Positions 22,901 to 34,096 of a stretch of 64,000 bases of DNA are shown one piece after another. A model generated the notes under the pieces. It was given only the letters and a program-made list of their open reading frames with translations, had not been told where the DNA came from and did not search any database. Source of the stretch: Stratiolaelaps scimitus (Eukaryota > Arthropoda > Arachnida > Mesostigmata > Laelapidae); contig JABWDB010000009.1 in assembly GCA_019614645.1 (NCBI GenBank), positions 1,054,001 to 1,118,000 of the forward strand. Reading direction: 5' to 3'. Numbering within the stretch: position 1 is the first letter of the stretch; each line of letters begins with the position of its first letter. Both the position numbers and the translations under genes were made by a program.

Positions 22901-23128
22901 ATATGAGCTGCTTATATACCAATATAGCCAACGAATATAGCCTTGCGTGGAAGTTCTCGCTTCGAACGTTTCTTCTGTGAAGCCACACGAACGCTCATAA
23001 CGGAAGATGTCTTTGCAGGTGTGCTTCAACAAGTAGCTCGTGTTGTCGTCCTGTACATGGTGCAGATCGGCTACAAGGCTCTCATGGTGTATTTCAGTAA
23101 TGGCCTCTCCGAAGTCATCTACGTTTGA
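16517..23128 (+). CDS. Unrecognised mucin-like, cysteine-containing protein (5' end missing)
   Basis: Six exons join in phase on the plus strand: 16517-16660, 17137-17583, 18571-18734, 18974-19039, 22358-22391 and 23019-23128 (stop TGA). With one base from an unseen upstream exon they encode about 321 residues. Every junction is GT-AG and phases match (1,1,0,0,1). The first two exons are Ser/Thr/Pro-rich (TVTIVSSTSATTDGSAF, SSSTSATPPQNN), typical of O-glycosylated extracellular linkers. Exons 3-5 are helical in character and Lys/Ala-rich, with five cysteines (PVCKFGKTPAWQFVKC, KSECLAKI, TRQCLMKI, VCFTG). The last exon is hydrophobic (VLQQVARVVVLYMVQIGYK). I do not recognise the family. A secreted or surface role is inferred from composition only, since no signal peptide was found. 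An alternative end reads exon 5 through to a stop at 22474. Confidence 0.6.
17137..17583 (+). CDS. Ser/Thr/Pro-rich mucin-like exon
   Basis: Acceptor CCAG|CTTC at 17137 and donor CCTG|GTAAGA at 17583, both good matches to consensus. The 149 encoded residues are mostly Ser, Thr, Pro, Ala and Val without a long exact repeat, and end in NPPPPG. Bases in the third codon position are varied rather than repetitive, so this is not a microsatellite artefact. If the donor is skipped the frame runs on to a stop at 17642. Confidence 0.6.
18289..18362. repeat. Long (AT)n microsatellite
   Basis: About 37 uninterrupted AT units, the longest such array in the window. It lies in the intron between exons 2 and 3 of the mucin-like gene. 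Confidence 0.95.
18571..18734 (+). CDS. Lys/Ala-rich cysteine exon of the mucin-like gene
   Basis: Acceptor TACGTAG|CC and donor CAT|GTGAGT. It encodes 55 residues including three cysteines and KAKAFARKAKQVHGDAAKW, which would form an amphipathic helix. Codon use is clearly protein-like, rich in AAG and GCC. This is the most gene-like exon of the locus. Confidence 0.7.
19051..19191 (+). mobile_element. 5'-truncated SINE-A copy with target-site duplication
   Basis: The element at about 19066-19176 ends in the SINE-A 3' text GGGTCAGCTCGAAAAAC. It is flanked by TAGGTGTATACGTTC (19051-19065) and TAGGTGTATACGCTC (19177-19191), 14 of 15 bases identical. It sits in the intron directly after the exon that ends at 19039. 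Confidence 0.85.
19610..19680. repeat. (AT)n array abutting a SINE-A head
   Basis: About 35 AT units running directly into the first base of the full-length SINE-A copy at 19681. Confidence 0.95.
19681..19930 (+). mobile_element. Full-length SINE-A, tRNA-derived
   Basis: A 250-base element with a tRNA-like head. The A box TGGTCTAGTGG is at 19691-19701 and the B box GGTTCAAATCC at 19745-19755, with spacing typical of a pol III type 2 promoter. The body contains CTTTCTTTATCTG and GGTCCTCATAGTAAT. The 3' end reads GAGCTGAGG ... GGGTCGGCTCGAAAAAC. Shorter copies in the window share the last 75-110 bases. It is flanked on both sides by (TA)n arrays, so it probably inserted into a TA microsatellite. 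The head is too diverged in its acceptor stem to be a working tRNA gene. Confidence 0.85.
19936..19971. repeat. (TA)n array at the 3' side of SINE-A
   Basis: About 18 TA units starting 6 bases after the SINE-A 3' end. It is probably the other half of the microsatellite interrupted at 19,681. Confidence 0.9.
21535..21785 (-). mobile_element. SINE-B copy interrupted by a SINE-A fragment
   Basis: Read on the minus strand this is a SINE-B: a tRNA-like head with B-box text GGTTCGAGCCC, then GCGTGATGACAC, GGAGCTTAAGC, and a tail with TTTAATACACC. Its head is split by a plus-strand SINE-A 3' fragment at 21663-21749, flanked by a perfect 16-base duplication. Confidence 0.8.
21663..21749 (+). mobile_element. 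SINE-A 3' fragment with perfect 16-bp target-site duplication
   Basis: An 87-base SINE-A end (TAATACCTAAAAGGTTAAGA through GGGTCAGCTCGAAAAAC) lies between two copies of ACCCAGAGACTTAGCC, at 21647-21662 and 21750-21765. The identical duplication indicates a recent insertion by target-primed reverse transcription. Confidence 0.9.
22081..22100. repeat. Short perfect inverted repeat
   Basis: TACCAATCT and AGATTGGTA are separated by two bases, giving a 9-bp stem. No flanking gene explains it. Confidence 0.6.
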
Positions 23129-25900
23129 AGGACGCTACAGTATCACGAAAGATGCTCTTGACCCTACTTGAATTGCCAGCGGCTTCAGCGCTGCGCAAAC
23201 CACGGGGTCGACTACTGTATCGAAAACAACACTACTCGTGAATAAATTAATGTGTAATTTTACTATTTATCTGACACGTGTAAGTTTGATTTGGAAATCT
23301 AGCATGTTAATAAAATTTCTAAGGTTACAAGGGGGTATTCCCCCGGCGTCATCCTAGGGTACTGAGGCAATAGCCTCTAACAGCCTCAACGCTGTTTCAA
23401 CAAATACCGACGTCGGTGATGTTGAGAAAGGACTTCGCGGATTTGAAGACTACAAGTTTCGGTTTGGTTTTGTTTTACTTCGGATGCAATGACGAACGAG
23501 CAGGAGAAGCAATCTCCAAAAATCATTCATCCTTAAAATATCGCCCCGGGCAGCCTGCTCTGAAACCCCCCTGAAGAGCGGAAGCACCATCTGCAAAAGA
23601 AGCGCTGAGGAGCATTATATACAGCAGAAATAATTACGTTTTTGTGAAAGATGTGACTCAAGGGACCAAGAACCACTCTATCCAAGGTGCTCCTACTTTC
23701 ACGGTAGACACCTTGGATAGAGTGGTTTCTAACTGGACTTTCAGCTTCCGGCCCACTAGATATGAGGAAAACCAACTAGCAAAGTGTGGCTATTTAATCT
23801 CACACCTTTACTAAAGTGTCCATAAGTTCCGGATGATCGGAATCCATATTGAGTGTCTGTAAGCTTGCAAATGCAAAGCTCCAACATGCCTAGTCACTTC
23901 ATCTTTCACCTGTTGACTTCTTCATACAGAATAAGTTTTCGACAAAGTCCGTGAACGCCATAGCTCTATAAGTTCTTTGGCCTGGAGGAACCCGCTTTAC
24001 TTTCGTATGGAGTGATTGCCGCTGCACTTTTCAGAGATTCTGGAAAGAAAAATATTTAAAAAATACGTAAAAAATGTGGTCTGATGTTAGTGCAAGTAGT
24101 ATTATAGCTTGAATCAGCTTAGACAGCCAGGAAAGCAAACAGTAAACGTCCACAGTACTGTTGCAAAAGTAAAACAATTTTCGAGGAAGTATTATGAGCA
24201 CGATGGCGTTCACCTTCATCGACCTTCACCGTTCTTCACTAGTCATTTTTTTAACCTCTGGTTTCCCTTCATCATAAAGCACTCTCTGGATGAGTCTAAA
24301 AAGGTCGCCCCCTCCCCCGGCTTGCCTAGTTGGTAAGGAATATGTCATCGTCAGTTTTGTTTACCTACAACGGGTACGTGGATACGTAAATACTGATAAT
24401 TTGTTATTAATCATGCCTTCTTCCCTGTGAGGGTCAAACTACAATGTGATAATTGCTCAAATCGCTTCTACATTTGCCGTAGTTCATCATTCCACCAAGA
24501 GTCTTTTCACCTTTACCGGCGGTTCATGCCCGGTGCCTAGTGGAAAGCTGTGCCCATGATAATGCCCAAATATCGAGCCGCATCTCGTCGTCATTTGCAG
24601 CGTTATGTGTCTGTCTGTTGTAACTCCGGCGAAGAGTGTCCTCTGTACGAGCACGCTCATATAATTCGATTGAGTTGAGTCATCAATGCTCGGGGTCTAT
24701 ACATATAAGTTCGAGATAGATATGTAGCACCGAAGCTACACTCGAAACAGGATTGCATACAAATACTCGTAGAAGGTTATTGTTGTTGTTGCTGTTGCTC
24801 GTCGCTTGCTCGATTCTCTCATGCTCTTCGCGCTGCGCACATTACAATAGATTAGTTTGCCAAATATTCCGTCGGCAATTTACTTCCACAGCTGGTCGCG
24901 GTTCCTGTCGGTCTTTCATCTCCTGCCGTCTGTTCTCGTACTGACCGATGTTACATCCGTCACCAAACAATCCCAATTGTCCACGCGCTTTTTCAGCCGG
25001 ACAGACCTCGCTCTGCTGTGTCGTCTGTGGTGCGACTTTCAGCATATGCATCGGCGTATAACGATCTGCCGACGCATCCCGATGCTTCTGCTCGTTGCGA
25101 CAGTTCCTCCAGAATCTCTGTCGTATCCGTAGCTACCTACAACCATCACCTTATCTAACGTCCATCTCTCCCACCGCTTCCGCAATCGTCGTTCGGCGAT
25201 TGCTGCTGTTCCAGACCCGCAGAAAGGCTCTGGTTCGGTCCGTTGCGTCAAAGCGGGCACTGTCGATAACGTGGCGCTGGTGGTACCACCGTCAGCAGCA
25301 TGGTCCGTGCTCCACACTCCGCTCGGCTGTCCTGTGGCCTGGAGAAAAGAATGCCTGCGGACGATCAGCGTCCTCTTGGTGTTGGCCGTCGGCCTCTCAC
25401 GGCCGACGAGAGGTTTCCGCTCTCGCCCAGCAGAGGCGGTTTGGCTTGGGAGAGATTATTGACTCGGGACAGCTGAATCCATTCCACAAACGCGCGCGAG
25501 CGCACACACACACTCACATACACAGCACGAATAGCAACATCCACAGCATCGCTTAGCCAACGACAGCAGATCGGGTAACGTGGGCTAGCGACGTTCAGAC
25601 GTTGGCCGGATGTGCTGGCCGATGTCGCTTCGATGGGCGGAGAAATTTAGGTCCCTCAGACATCTGATTAGCCCGCTAGCCCCCGATCGATCACGCAGAT
25701 TTGTGCTGTGCCTAACAACGATATTAACAGCTTGATCACAATAGCCAGCAGCAACAACAGCGACAACAACATGAATAACATCGATATCGGTTCGCATCTG
25801 TCACGGTATTCTTTGAATATTTTCTTCTGAAAATTCTGCTAAAGGAGACGGTTGTTTCCGTGCTGCGGTTGGAGTGACATTGTGCTGTACTTTAATTTTT
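23129..25900. other. Non-coding stretch with a hairpin and a GC-rich patch
   Basis: No gene is supported. 23671-23727 holds a perfect 19-bp inverted repeat. From about 24,900 to 25,560 the sequence is CpG-rich, with overlapping open frames on both strands and an 8-bp stem at 25387-25408. This patch lies just upstream of a strong splice donor at 26157/26158, so it may be the promoter of the gene using that donor. Confidence 0.5.
23671..23727. repeat. Perfect 19-bp inverted repeat (hairpin)
   Basis: AACCACTCTATCCAAGGTG at 23671-23689 is exactly complementary to 23709-23727, with a 19-base loop. The loop itself can pair CTAC with GTAG. Transcribed, it would form a stable hairpin. No transposase or known RNA family is recognised around it. 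Confidence 0.85.
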
Positions 25901-26157
25901 GCTATTCGTCATGTGATCTGCAAAGCAAGTACCCAAGTAGAGCAGTGTTGAAGAGTTCAGGACACTGTTAAATTTGATCCCATTTGATAAACGGAATACA
26001 ATACACCAAGAAGAAAAGGAGACCCCTGGTGGACTCCGATGGACTGGAATTAAATGCACTAGAATTAGACTGGCGCGTTGGATTGTCTATCGTGACAGCG
26101 CAAGAACAACGCAACGTGGAAACAACACAGTCCCAAATGGAGAGTTCCGTTAAAAAG
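25900..26157 (+). other. Probable 5' non-coding exon ending in a strong splice donor
   Basis: AAAAAG|GTAAGTCAC at 26157/26158 matches the donor consensus closely. Upstream text has in-frame stops and only a very short ATG frame reaching the donor. That fits a 5' UTR exon. The next strong plus-strand acceptor joined to an identified gene is at 34096/34097, ahead of the synaptotagmin-like start. The exon's 5' end is not known. Confidence 0.35.
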
Positions 26158-26495
26158 GTAAGTCACAACTACTGTTCGGTGGGAGTCTCGATGAATTTTC
26201 CGTATTTCACGACGAGTTGACTGCACCTGATTTCGGTGGAAGAGGAATCCGTCCGCTGTGACCCGATCTAATTCGTGTACTTAATACTTGGAGTAGTTAC
26301 TGTAGTGGACACTCTCGGTGGCTCTCGGTGGCGCAAACGTGTCAATCACCAAATGGACACTGAGTGGACTTCACTTCGATGAGCAGCTATCCAATTTCAT
26401 GGGTCCATACATGAAATACAATGCATGAATTATCGACGATCCTGGTAGCGGGTACTAGCAGGAAATATTAAATTGTGGCGCTAATATAGGGGTAC

Positions 26496-26601
26496 ATGTG
26501 AATCTGTTGTTGTTTTTTCGAGCTGACCCTTAGCTGTTCCCCTATCTGACAGGCCTCAGCTCTTAACCTTTTTTAGGTATTACTAATTATGTGAATCTGT
26601 T
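26496..26601 (-). mobile_element. SINE-A 3' fragment with 13-bp target-site duplication
   Basis: An 80-base minus-strand copy (26509-26588) is flanked by ATGTGAATCTGTT at 26496-26508 and 26589-26601. Its end reads GAGCTGACCC on the plus strand, the complement of the SINE-A 3' end. Confidence 0.9.
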
Positions 26602-27178
26602 CCCTCATAGTAACCTGTGCATTGCGTTCCGATTGGCAGAGCGTTAATGACGGACGACATTTTCGACGAGGCTCCGTTCCTATACACGATTTCATTGTCC
26701 ATCAATTCAGGCTGGGCTAGCATACGACTTTACCACTTCGTCAGGTTAGCACGCAGTCGCCCCATGCGCTATCCAATCGATGCACAGGTGTTCAAAAGTA
26801 ATAACAAATCTTCATTGTCCGACTTTTGACTCCCGGATAGCTTTAGCTGTCGCAGTCAGGTCGTTTACAACGATGAGGATAACAGGCGCCAATACACATG
26901 TCCAATGTAAACACTCATAGTAATGTAATCACTGCTGTATCATGCGAGTCGAGCTGGCCGAGGCCGCACACACCGCAGAGATAGACGACCACTGTTATAC
27001 CTGGTCACACAGTAAATTCGAGGATGGAGAATTTCTATTGCAGGAATAAGCTGCAGCGATATATGTGACATGTTTATCGACCGACACAGCCCTGCGTAGG
27101 GAGGGCGGCAATAGCAATCGACAAAGTTCGTGGACAAAATTTCGCCTAGCATCTGGTTCAGACCATCTGCTTATCCTA

Positions 27179-27205
27179 CATATATATATATATATATATA
27201 TATAC
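27179..27205. repeat. (TA)n microsatellite
   Basis: About 13 uninterrupted TA units in non-coding DNA. Confidence 0.9.
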
Positions 27206-28913
27206 TATCTCGACTTGGTACGACGTAGGAGAGCGTTTCTGATGATAATTCACTCAGGCGGTGCTTGATTACCGATGCCGGGATAAATTCGCATTGTGAC
27301 TAAACAAAATCCAGAAAATCGACTGACATTTGTCTAATGGACAGCTAACCAGGAGAGTGGCTGGTCCTCAATACGGACACTATTACTGTACATGAGGTTA
27401 TCTCATAAATAGTCGATAATGTGACTGCTATTACTTTTGTAGTTAAATTTTCTCCGTTCCATGTACCGCCACAGTGGCCTAACAATTGATCGCCGGTCAA
27501 ATCGGTCCGTGTCGCGATGCTGGAAAAAAGCATTATACCGATGTCCACATCGAATGACGAACACCTTGGTGACCCTTTGTTTGCCACTTGCAATGATTCC
27601 CAGCGGTGGCAAGCTGCCAGATGTCGGCTTGACAACACGGACGCATTCGTGTTGACAGGATACACAAAGAAGTTTTACATCATATTGTCAAATTATGATG
27701 CAACGTCTCGTATTTTTAGCTACATTTCATGCAGTTGTTTAAGGGTCTACCTATGGTGGAGCTCGTGGTGTGTTCGATTTGGTTAGTGCCACGACACGCC
27801 GCCATCCCACCATTGTACATTTTGCTTTTAAAGGGGTTTCTCATGCTTATGAAGCCTTACGCTGAAAGCAGTTGTACCGTGGACTAAGTTATATGTTGGA
27901 CGCTGTGAGTGAGTCAGTCGCAAATATTTACCTTACGACGTGGTCGGTCAAAAAGCCGCGTCAGGTAGAGAGATTCCTGCATGGGATTTTGTATTTAGGG
28001 CTTTTGTACCTGAACAGCACACCTTCTTTCAAATACATCCACTGCATCGTAGACCGTCGTAATAATTGCTAAGTCATATGGCGTATGTGCACCATCTGGG
28101 ACTCAGTGGGTGTACCGAGATCGCTCGGCAGGTGCCAAACGCTACGCCGATCGGTTACAGCCACATACTGATTCTACACTGAATTGTTTGTACACCGCTC
28201 TAAGCTCAGATAAGGCACCTTGGTAAACTTGAAGCTGGAACGATACACTAGCATATGTGTTTTGCTGAGGGACCCTTCGAAAATAGTTGGCGGCTTCCGT
28301 CCGGGACACTCAATATAATAATATGAATAATAGCAGCGCCCATGATGCCGAATAGACAATTCCACATCGTCTCGGCGTATTAAAAAAAGCTGCACAAATT
28401 ATGAGCAACAATTACAGTACGATTCTCAAATCGAAGCCGTACATTAAAAAGCAGCCCTAATTGGGTTTGACATAACAGCACTATGCAGTTTCTACAGTGT
28501 TCTGTTCTACAGTGTTCTCGTCACCACCAAATGACTGGGTGCGAATCGCTGCAAACATTAATTTGATATGCGCAATCAGTGTACGACACTGATCGCGTAT
28601 ATCAAATCAATATTGTATTGATTATGACTCTCCGCAGCCATCCGATGTAAAAGCTTGACGATGTCGCTCGCCTAATTCACCACTAATTTATTTAAATTTA
28701 TTATTGAAATTTCATCGCAATTAAATTTCAATAGACCAATCAATGTGTACGCAGGCACAATACAAAACAGACAATAATTGTCAAATAATGCGAGCGTTAG
28801 CCCATCCCATTAGCCGCCGGAGGGAGTCAGCAATTAATTGACCTGTGGCCCAAAGCCCACTAAGTATCGAACAGTCTGATGGTATTGTTCACAGATTTTT
28901 TTCAAGATCTTGC

Positions 28914-29056
28914 AGGCGCCACCCCTTATTTTGAACGCGGTTGCTATCGGTCAGCTCTGCCGCTCGACCTTCGAACTGTTTCGGGCCCAATCGGCCGATT
29001 TCAGTGTGAGCCAGACACCGTATGCAACGGGCGAGCCTGTGTCAGACTGCACAATG
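28914..29056 (+). other. Possible coding exon, family not recognised
   Basis: A good acceptor (TTTTTTTCAAGATCTTGCAG) precedes a GC-balanced open stretch. One frame reads APPLILNAVAIGQLCR and another is cysteine-rich (QCEPDTVCNGRACV). No matching partner exon or clear donor was identified. It lies inside the proposed first intron of the synaptotagmin-like gene. Confidence 0.2.
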
Positions 29057-29689
29057 GGTATAACATGGCGTCTGTCGGCAGCTGACCCTATGTAGGTCCT
29101 AGCAGAGACGGAGGCGTGCCAGATCAGGTCCTCTGGAAGGCCTGAAAGTTGTGTCGAGGCAGTCGCTCATTTTCTCTGTCTCGCTCTCATTTTTGTTCGT
29201 TATTTCTCTCTCTCTCTCCTTGCCAACCTTGATGAGGACTGTTACGACGGCGAATGGCATCTTGGCAACAACCTATAACTTGCCGTGCTCAAGGCTACTT
29301 AGCGTTGAGTCCGTTCAGCTTCCATGCGATAGAGGGCATGGACGTCGAGGATGGACGTTTCTCGCGCACCTTGATAACACATTCACACGCACACGATTTG
29401 GCTTGGTATAGGGAAACGGACGGATTGAGTTGCAGTTCAGTCGATCCCAATTTCAGGAACGGGTGAAGCATCGTGTAATTGTGGTGCCTGCCATGCATTC
29501 GCCTGCTGTTCGCCTGCAAGGGAAACGCGGTTGTTGGTTTGTTCTGTAGCGCTTTGAGGGTGTTCGTAGTTTTCATTTCCTGATTCTGTCATGAAACCAG
29601 GAAAGGTTTCCGAATGACATCCAAGTAGCACATACCGAGAACGCGCCTTCAATACAAAAGAGATTGGCAAAACAGGATTGTAGATAAAA

Positions 29690-29693
<4 letters not shown>

Positions 29694-29724
<31 letters not shown>
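29694..29724. repeat. (TA)n microsatellite
   Basis: About 15 TA units, seen directly. Confidence 0.9.
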
Positions 29725-29726
<2 letters not shown>

Positions 29727-30304
29727 CAGACGTCCGGTTTGTGTTTGACATCCATTCTTTTGGCATCAACCACATCGTCCGGTTCGGTATCGAGCGAATG
29801 TCTCCACCCCTCATCGGGTAGCGAAAGGCATCACATTGAAGAAATTTAGTTAGAGACTTCCGATGTAAAGAACAAAGCTGGGGATTTGATTTGCACTGAA
29901 GCAGAACCAGTACAAGTGACGCATTTTCTATACTCTAGCCCATTGACTTGAACGCTTCTCATATACGTTTGTTTCGGTAGAGCCTCTAGTCTGGAAGAAC
30001 GGGCACGAGTGATACATATCGCAAATAGATATCGACATGTGTGGCGTTTCTCACCTGCGTCAACATTCTTTCTAACTGTGGCGGGTCTCAACGCACTCAA
30101 TCTCCACGCGATTCTGTTATCACCGTTCTGAGCATGCGGCTTAAGCCGAAATCTGATTTCTCGGGCGGCGCGTGTCGCATTGTTTCGGCCACGGGTGGAC
30201 TTTCGTTTGAGGCTGAAAGGCTCCCAGCCCTTGTCCTAGTAGGCTTTCCCGAAACTTATGCGTATCGCTAGAAGAAACGCCGGGAGCAAAATCCACTCTT
30301 ACTT

Positions 30305-30332
30305 CAGGCCACGGCGGGATTTGAACCTGCGA

Positions 30333-30365
<33 letters not shown>
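30305..30365 (-). mobile_element. tRNA-like SINE fragment interrupted by (TA)n
   Basis: The minus strand reads CGCAGGTTCAAATCCCGCCG, a clear B box (GGTTCAAATCC). It is immediately preceded, on that strand, by a (TA)n array at 30335-30365 where the anticodon arm would be. The downstream text matches neither SINE-A nor SINE-B, so it may be a third family. Confidence 0.5.
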
Positions 30366-30368
<3 letters not shown>

Positions 30369-31689
30369 CGAGTTACAAGGCTCAGCCTTAAGCATATCAA
30401 TATCATCGTTGAATGTCACAACAACCGCGTAATTCAATAGCTTGGCCTTCTCAAAAGTGTCGCACAAGTGTATACCTTTCCCTGTACGTTGTGAGCCATT
30501 AGTGCTCAATCGATACGTGGTCTCCATGGGGGCTTCATTTGATCAAAATCGCTCGAATGTTTTCTCGATATTTGGGAATTATTAGACTATATATTTATGT
30601 GTGTATGTGGCGTGAAATGTGTTCGTGACATTGACTTGAGACAACTGGGAGCATTCCACGTTCTTGAGAATGAGGAGGTAATAAGGCAGACAACGAGCCG
30701 TCTCGGTAGGCAGCGGCGGCGCGACTAAGGCTCGCGCAGGCCACACAGCTTGCGCGGTCCATACTGCCGTTTAACAACCATATATGACAATTGTTCGGAT
30801 GAATATCTAGTGGTTGTGTTTGCATTTAGCCTAAAATTTTGGTGATACTTAGATTGATGCGTATATGTATGTATATATATATATATATATATATATGAAT
30901 TCGATAATATCGGGCTGAAATCTTCGAAGTCTCATCAGTGATTTTTCCTCGATAGTTCATTTACGTCGCTCATTGCTTACATTTTCAACTACGATCTAAC
31001 GAACGGCCTTCCCTTTTATTGAAGCTGCTAATTTCAGAGAGACCCCCCATATGAATCTCGTCATTATTAAGTTATACAAATCGATTCGTCTCGTAGTACA
31101 ATTAGCATGCGAGATGCTGCGAGTGCGAGAGATATCCGTTGAGCCCGGCGGCTTCGACATGGCAGCATCATCGAATGGATGTCCTGAACTGCAGAGGGTA
31201 TTTCTGGTCAGACTACAACGTACCATTAGGACATGCGCTCGCGAATGAATGATGAAGTGCCTGTTTATTTACTAAATTATTAGTAAGGGCATCGAGAACT
31301 TTGACAAGCAGCGGTTGGAGTACACAGCGCCAGCGCTAAACAGTAATGTCTTGAATTATACAATATTTTATTCTTTCATAAATTTGAAGCGTTTAGTAAA
31401 CCTACCGGCGTTTCTTTCGTCGGAGATTCATACAACGCCTGGAGGACTCTCTCGGCTCTTTTGTGTTACCGTCTCTGCACATTTGAATTTAAAGGGGTCC
31501 GTCTTATGAAGCCCTATGCCTTCAAACAAAAGCCGAAAGCGGTTGCACCGTGGACGCTTAATGTTGGGTGGAAGTCAGCCCGGATCATTTACCTACGCAA
31601 GGGTTGAGTTATTATTTCTACATATTTATTTACTGACATAGAATCCAGAAATATATTTGCCATTATGCATAACCTAGTCGTTTAAAAAC

Positions 31690-31960
31690 CCCCTAGGTGG
31701 ATGCACGGTTTTCTGAAAAACATTTTTTGAAATTATTTTTTCATACCTAGAGAAGAAAAAAAATGTGTTAAAATGTGTTAAAAAAAAAAAAAAAAAGGTA
31801 GCTACAATTAATCCTATGGAAGTCTGGTGATATTCTCGTATAATATTTAAAATGGCTTGATGTCATAACATACCCAATATGTATCAAGAGAACCTAAAAA
31901 AATCAAATATATAAAGTATAAAAATAAAAAACTTAAAAGAAAAAACGTCCACGGAAAAAA
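31690..31960. other. Very AT-rich stretch with A-runs
   Basis: It contains a 17-base A tract near 31781 preceded by a tandem GTGTTAAAAT. No coding potential was seen. The A tract could be a retrocopy tail, but no parent sequence is recognisable. Confidence 0.5.
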
Positions 31961-33795
31961 TCGAAAAACGGTATCGATCTAACTGACTTCACTTGGTTCG
32001 TGTACTGTATGTGCTATATAGCACCGTAGCCGAGTTGATATTTTATATTGGTGCAGCACGAGACCACCTTAGTTAGTCTGACGAAAGAAGGTGTCGTCAC
32101 GTGTAAGGTCGACAGTAGTCCATGACTGGTACCGGCCTTGAAAGCCCGGGTCGGCAAATCGGACCTGACCAGGAAGAACCTGTGCGCGCACTGTGTTTAA
32201 CAAGGCTGAGTGGTGCCGCGAGTTCCTTCAAACGCTGAACGTTGGTCTGCTCAACGTCCGGTTAATCGAATTACTCGCTGTGGAAACGTCGAGCCTCCGA
32301 TTAATGCATTTTAAACGCACAAGGCCAATGTCAGTCCTGAGCAAGGTCAGCGCTGCACGTGAAAACTAGCAGAAGGAAAGTCCTACATCGCGGGCGATTG
32401 TTAACCGCAGCGCGAATGACTGCCGTCGAGCTCTCGATCAGCCGAACACAATGCTAGAAAGAGTACGCGGGCGTCGAATTCGTCATGACTAGCGAGAAAT
32501 TTCGCATTCGACCACGCTCTTGTTGGCGATTGTTATTGAGAATTGAAGCGTTCTTCCGTTAAGCGCAAAGATCAATTTTAACATTAGAAACCCATATCGG
32601 AATCGACTTGTTTAGCAGGCTCTGTTTTGGGTTCGCACGAATACGGCGAACTCGCTCGAAACGGCCGCGGCAAAAAAACACAACCTTTTAAATTCATGTT
32701 TAATGAATACACTGGAAAATTTCTCGTACCTGCCTTACGAGCGATTTCATCACTACGAAATGTTTTAACTGGAATAAATCTATTGAGGTATACGTTGCCT
32801 AATAGAAAATAAGATTTTCTGGCGGGTATGCCTTTGAGAGGTTTCCATGGCCCTTAGACTGCCACTCACGCAGGATCAGTCAGGCGAGACCGAACAGATG
32901 ACTTCTGTGGCCTACGTTCAATTCCTGTCTGACTTATGCTGAGCCTGATATCTAAGCCCCTCCAGCAATTGGCCCTGCAGTGGATCTCTTCCGTCCGCGA
33001 GGCGTCAGCTGCCTCGCTAGCTCGTTAAAACAGAACCATCTGTCGCCATCGTCAATTTTCGCAAAGTCACATGCCAGCCCGCATCCACAAGTTACGTATG
33101 TCAGCCAGCTAGGATACGGTTGTTGCACGTATTAACATAGCTGCACTACAGCGGCAGAGCGATTTCTAACGGACTCGCGAATCTGTTGGTAGGACAGCTA
33201 GCTATAATACTATTAATAATTATAATTAATATAAGGGCAAAATAAAATAGTAAAGGAAGGATTTGACGGAGGACAAATGATGTGCGCATAATTCTTCTGC
33301 TCGACTAAATGCTGTTCAACGTAAACCTGTGAACGAGTTACGATGACATGGGCCAACGAATGTTCGCTTTTGAGTGATAGCTGGAAACAGGTTATATGCA
33401 CATCTTGATATCAGAAATTGCGGAGGATACTTGTAATGGTGAAGCCGTTCAGGCCTTTCGGAGGCGAGGCCGACGTCTTCCATTTTTCGGGTGTCTGTCT
33501 GGATTCGGGTCGTGTTAGAGAAACATGCTAGACATATTCAATTAGAAGCTTGAAAATCAGCTGAGTTAAGAGAGAATATATGAAGTGATATTATGGAATA
33601 TTTTCGAAATACACATAAATGGGTGTCTTGGGACATCTCTGAGGACTTTCCATATGCACAGGGGACGCATATCACAGTCGCGGCTTGTCCAGTATTCGTA
33701 CCTAAGGCTTGTTCTTGTTCGAAGAAGAGGAACGCCTCGCTAGAAAGTCCAATGTCGAAAGTATGCATCTACAAATATAGCTTTTTTTTTTTGTC

Positions 33796-33869
33796 TTCAA
33801 GCTGACCCTCAGCTGTTTTCCTATCTGACAGGCCTCAGCTCTTAACCTTTAGGTATTACTATGAGGACC
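33796..33869 (-). mobile_element. SINE-A 3' fragment
   Basis: Complement of the SINE-A end: AGCTGACCCTCAGCTG, CTATCTGACAGGCCTCAGCT and TAGGTATTACTATGAGGACC in that order. The 5' flank is a T run. No clear target-site duplication is visible. Confidence 0.85.
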
Positions 33870-34096
33870 AATTATAGTTACTAATGATCTGAGTACATAT
33901 ATTACCTAGCGCTTTTATTTGAATTCATACTGCGAGAACGTTCTATTTTATCTTTCTTAACTAATTAATTGATATTTTCTCGCAGTCAACGTCTTGGTTA
34001 GCGAGTACTATCGGCGAACGCACAACGCCGTTGTCATTAATCGAGTGACGACTGGTATTATAATTTGGCTGTTCTTTTCCGCTGTTTTTGTTTCAG

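Noticed and set aside
25095..25556. Plus-strand 153-codon frame
   Set aside because: It lies in a CpG-rich patch with open frames on both strands and Arg/Ser/Trp-rich random composition; more likely promoter than protein.
29151..29411. Apparent signal peptide followed by a short protein
   Set aside because: The hydrophobic run comes from a TCTC/CTTT low-complexity tract, and the rest has no recognisable features.
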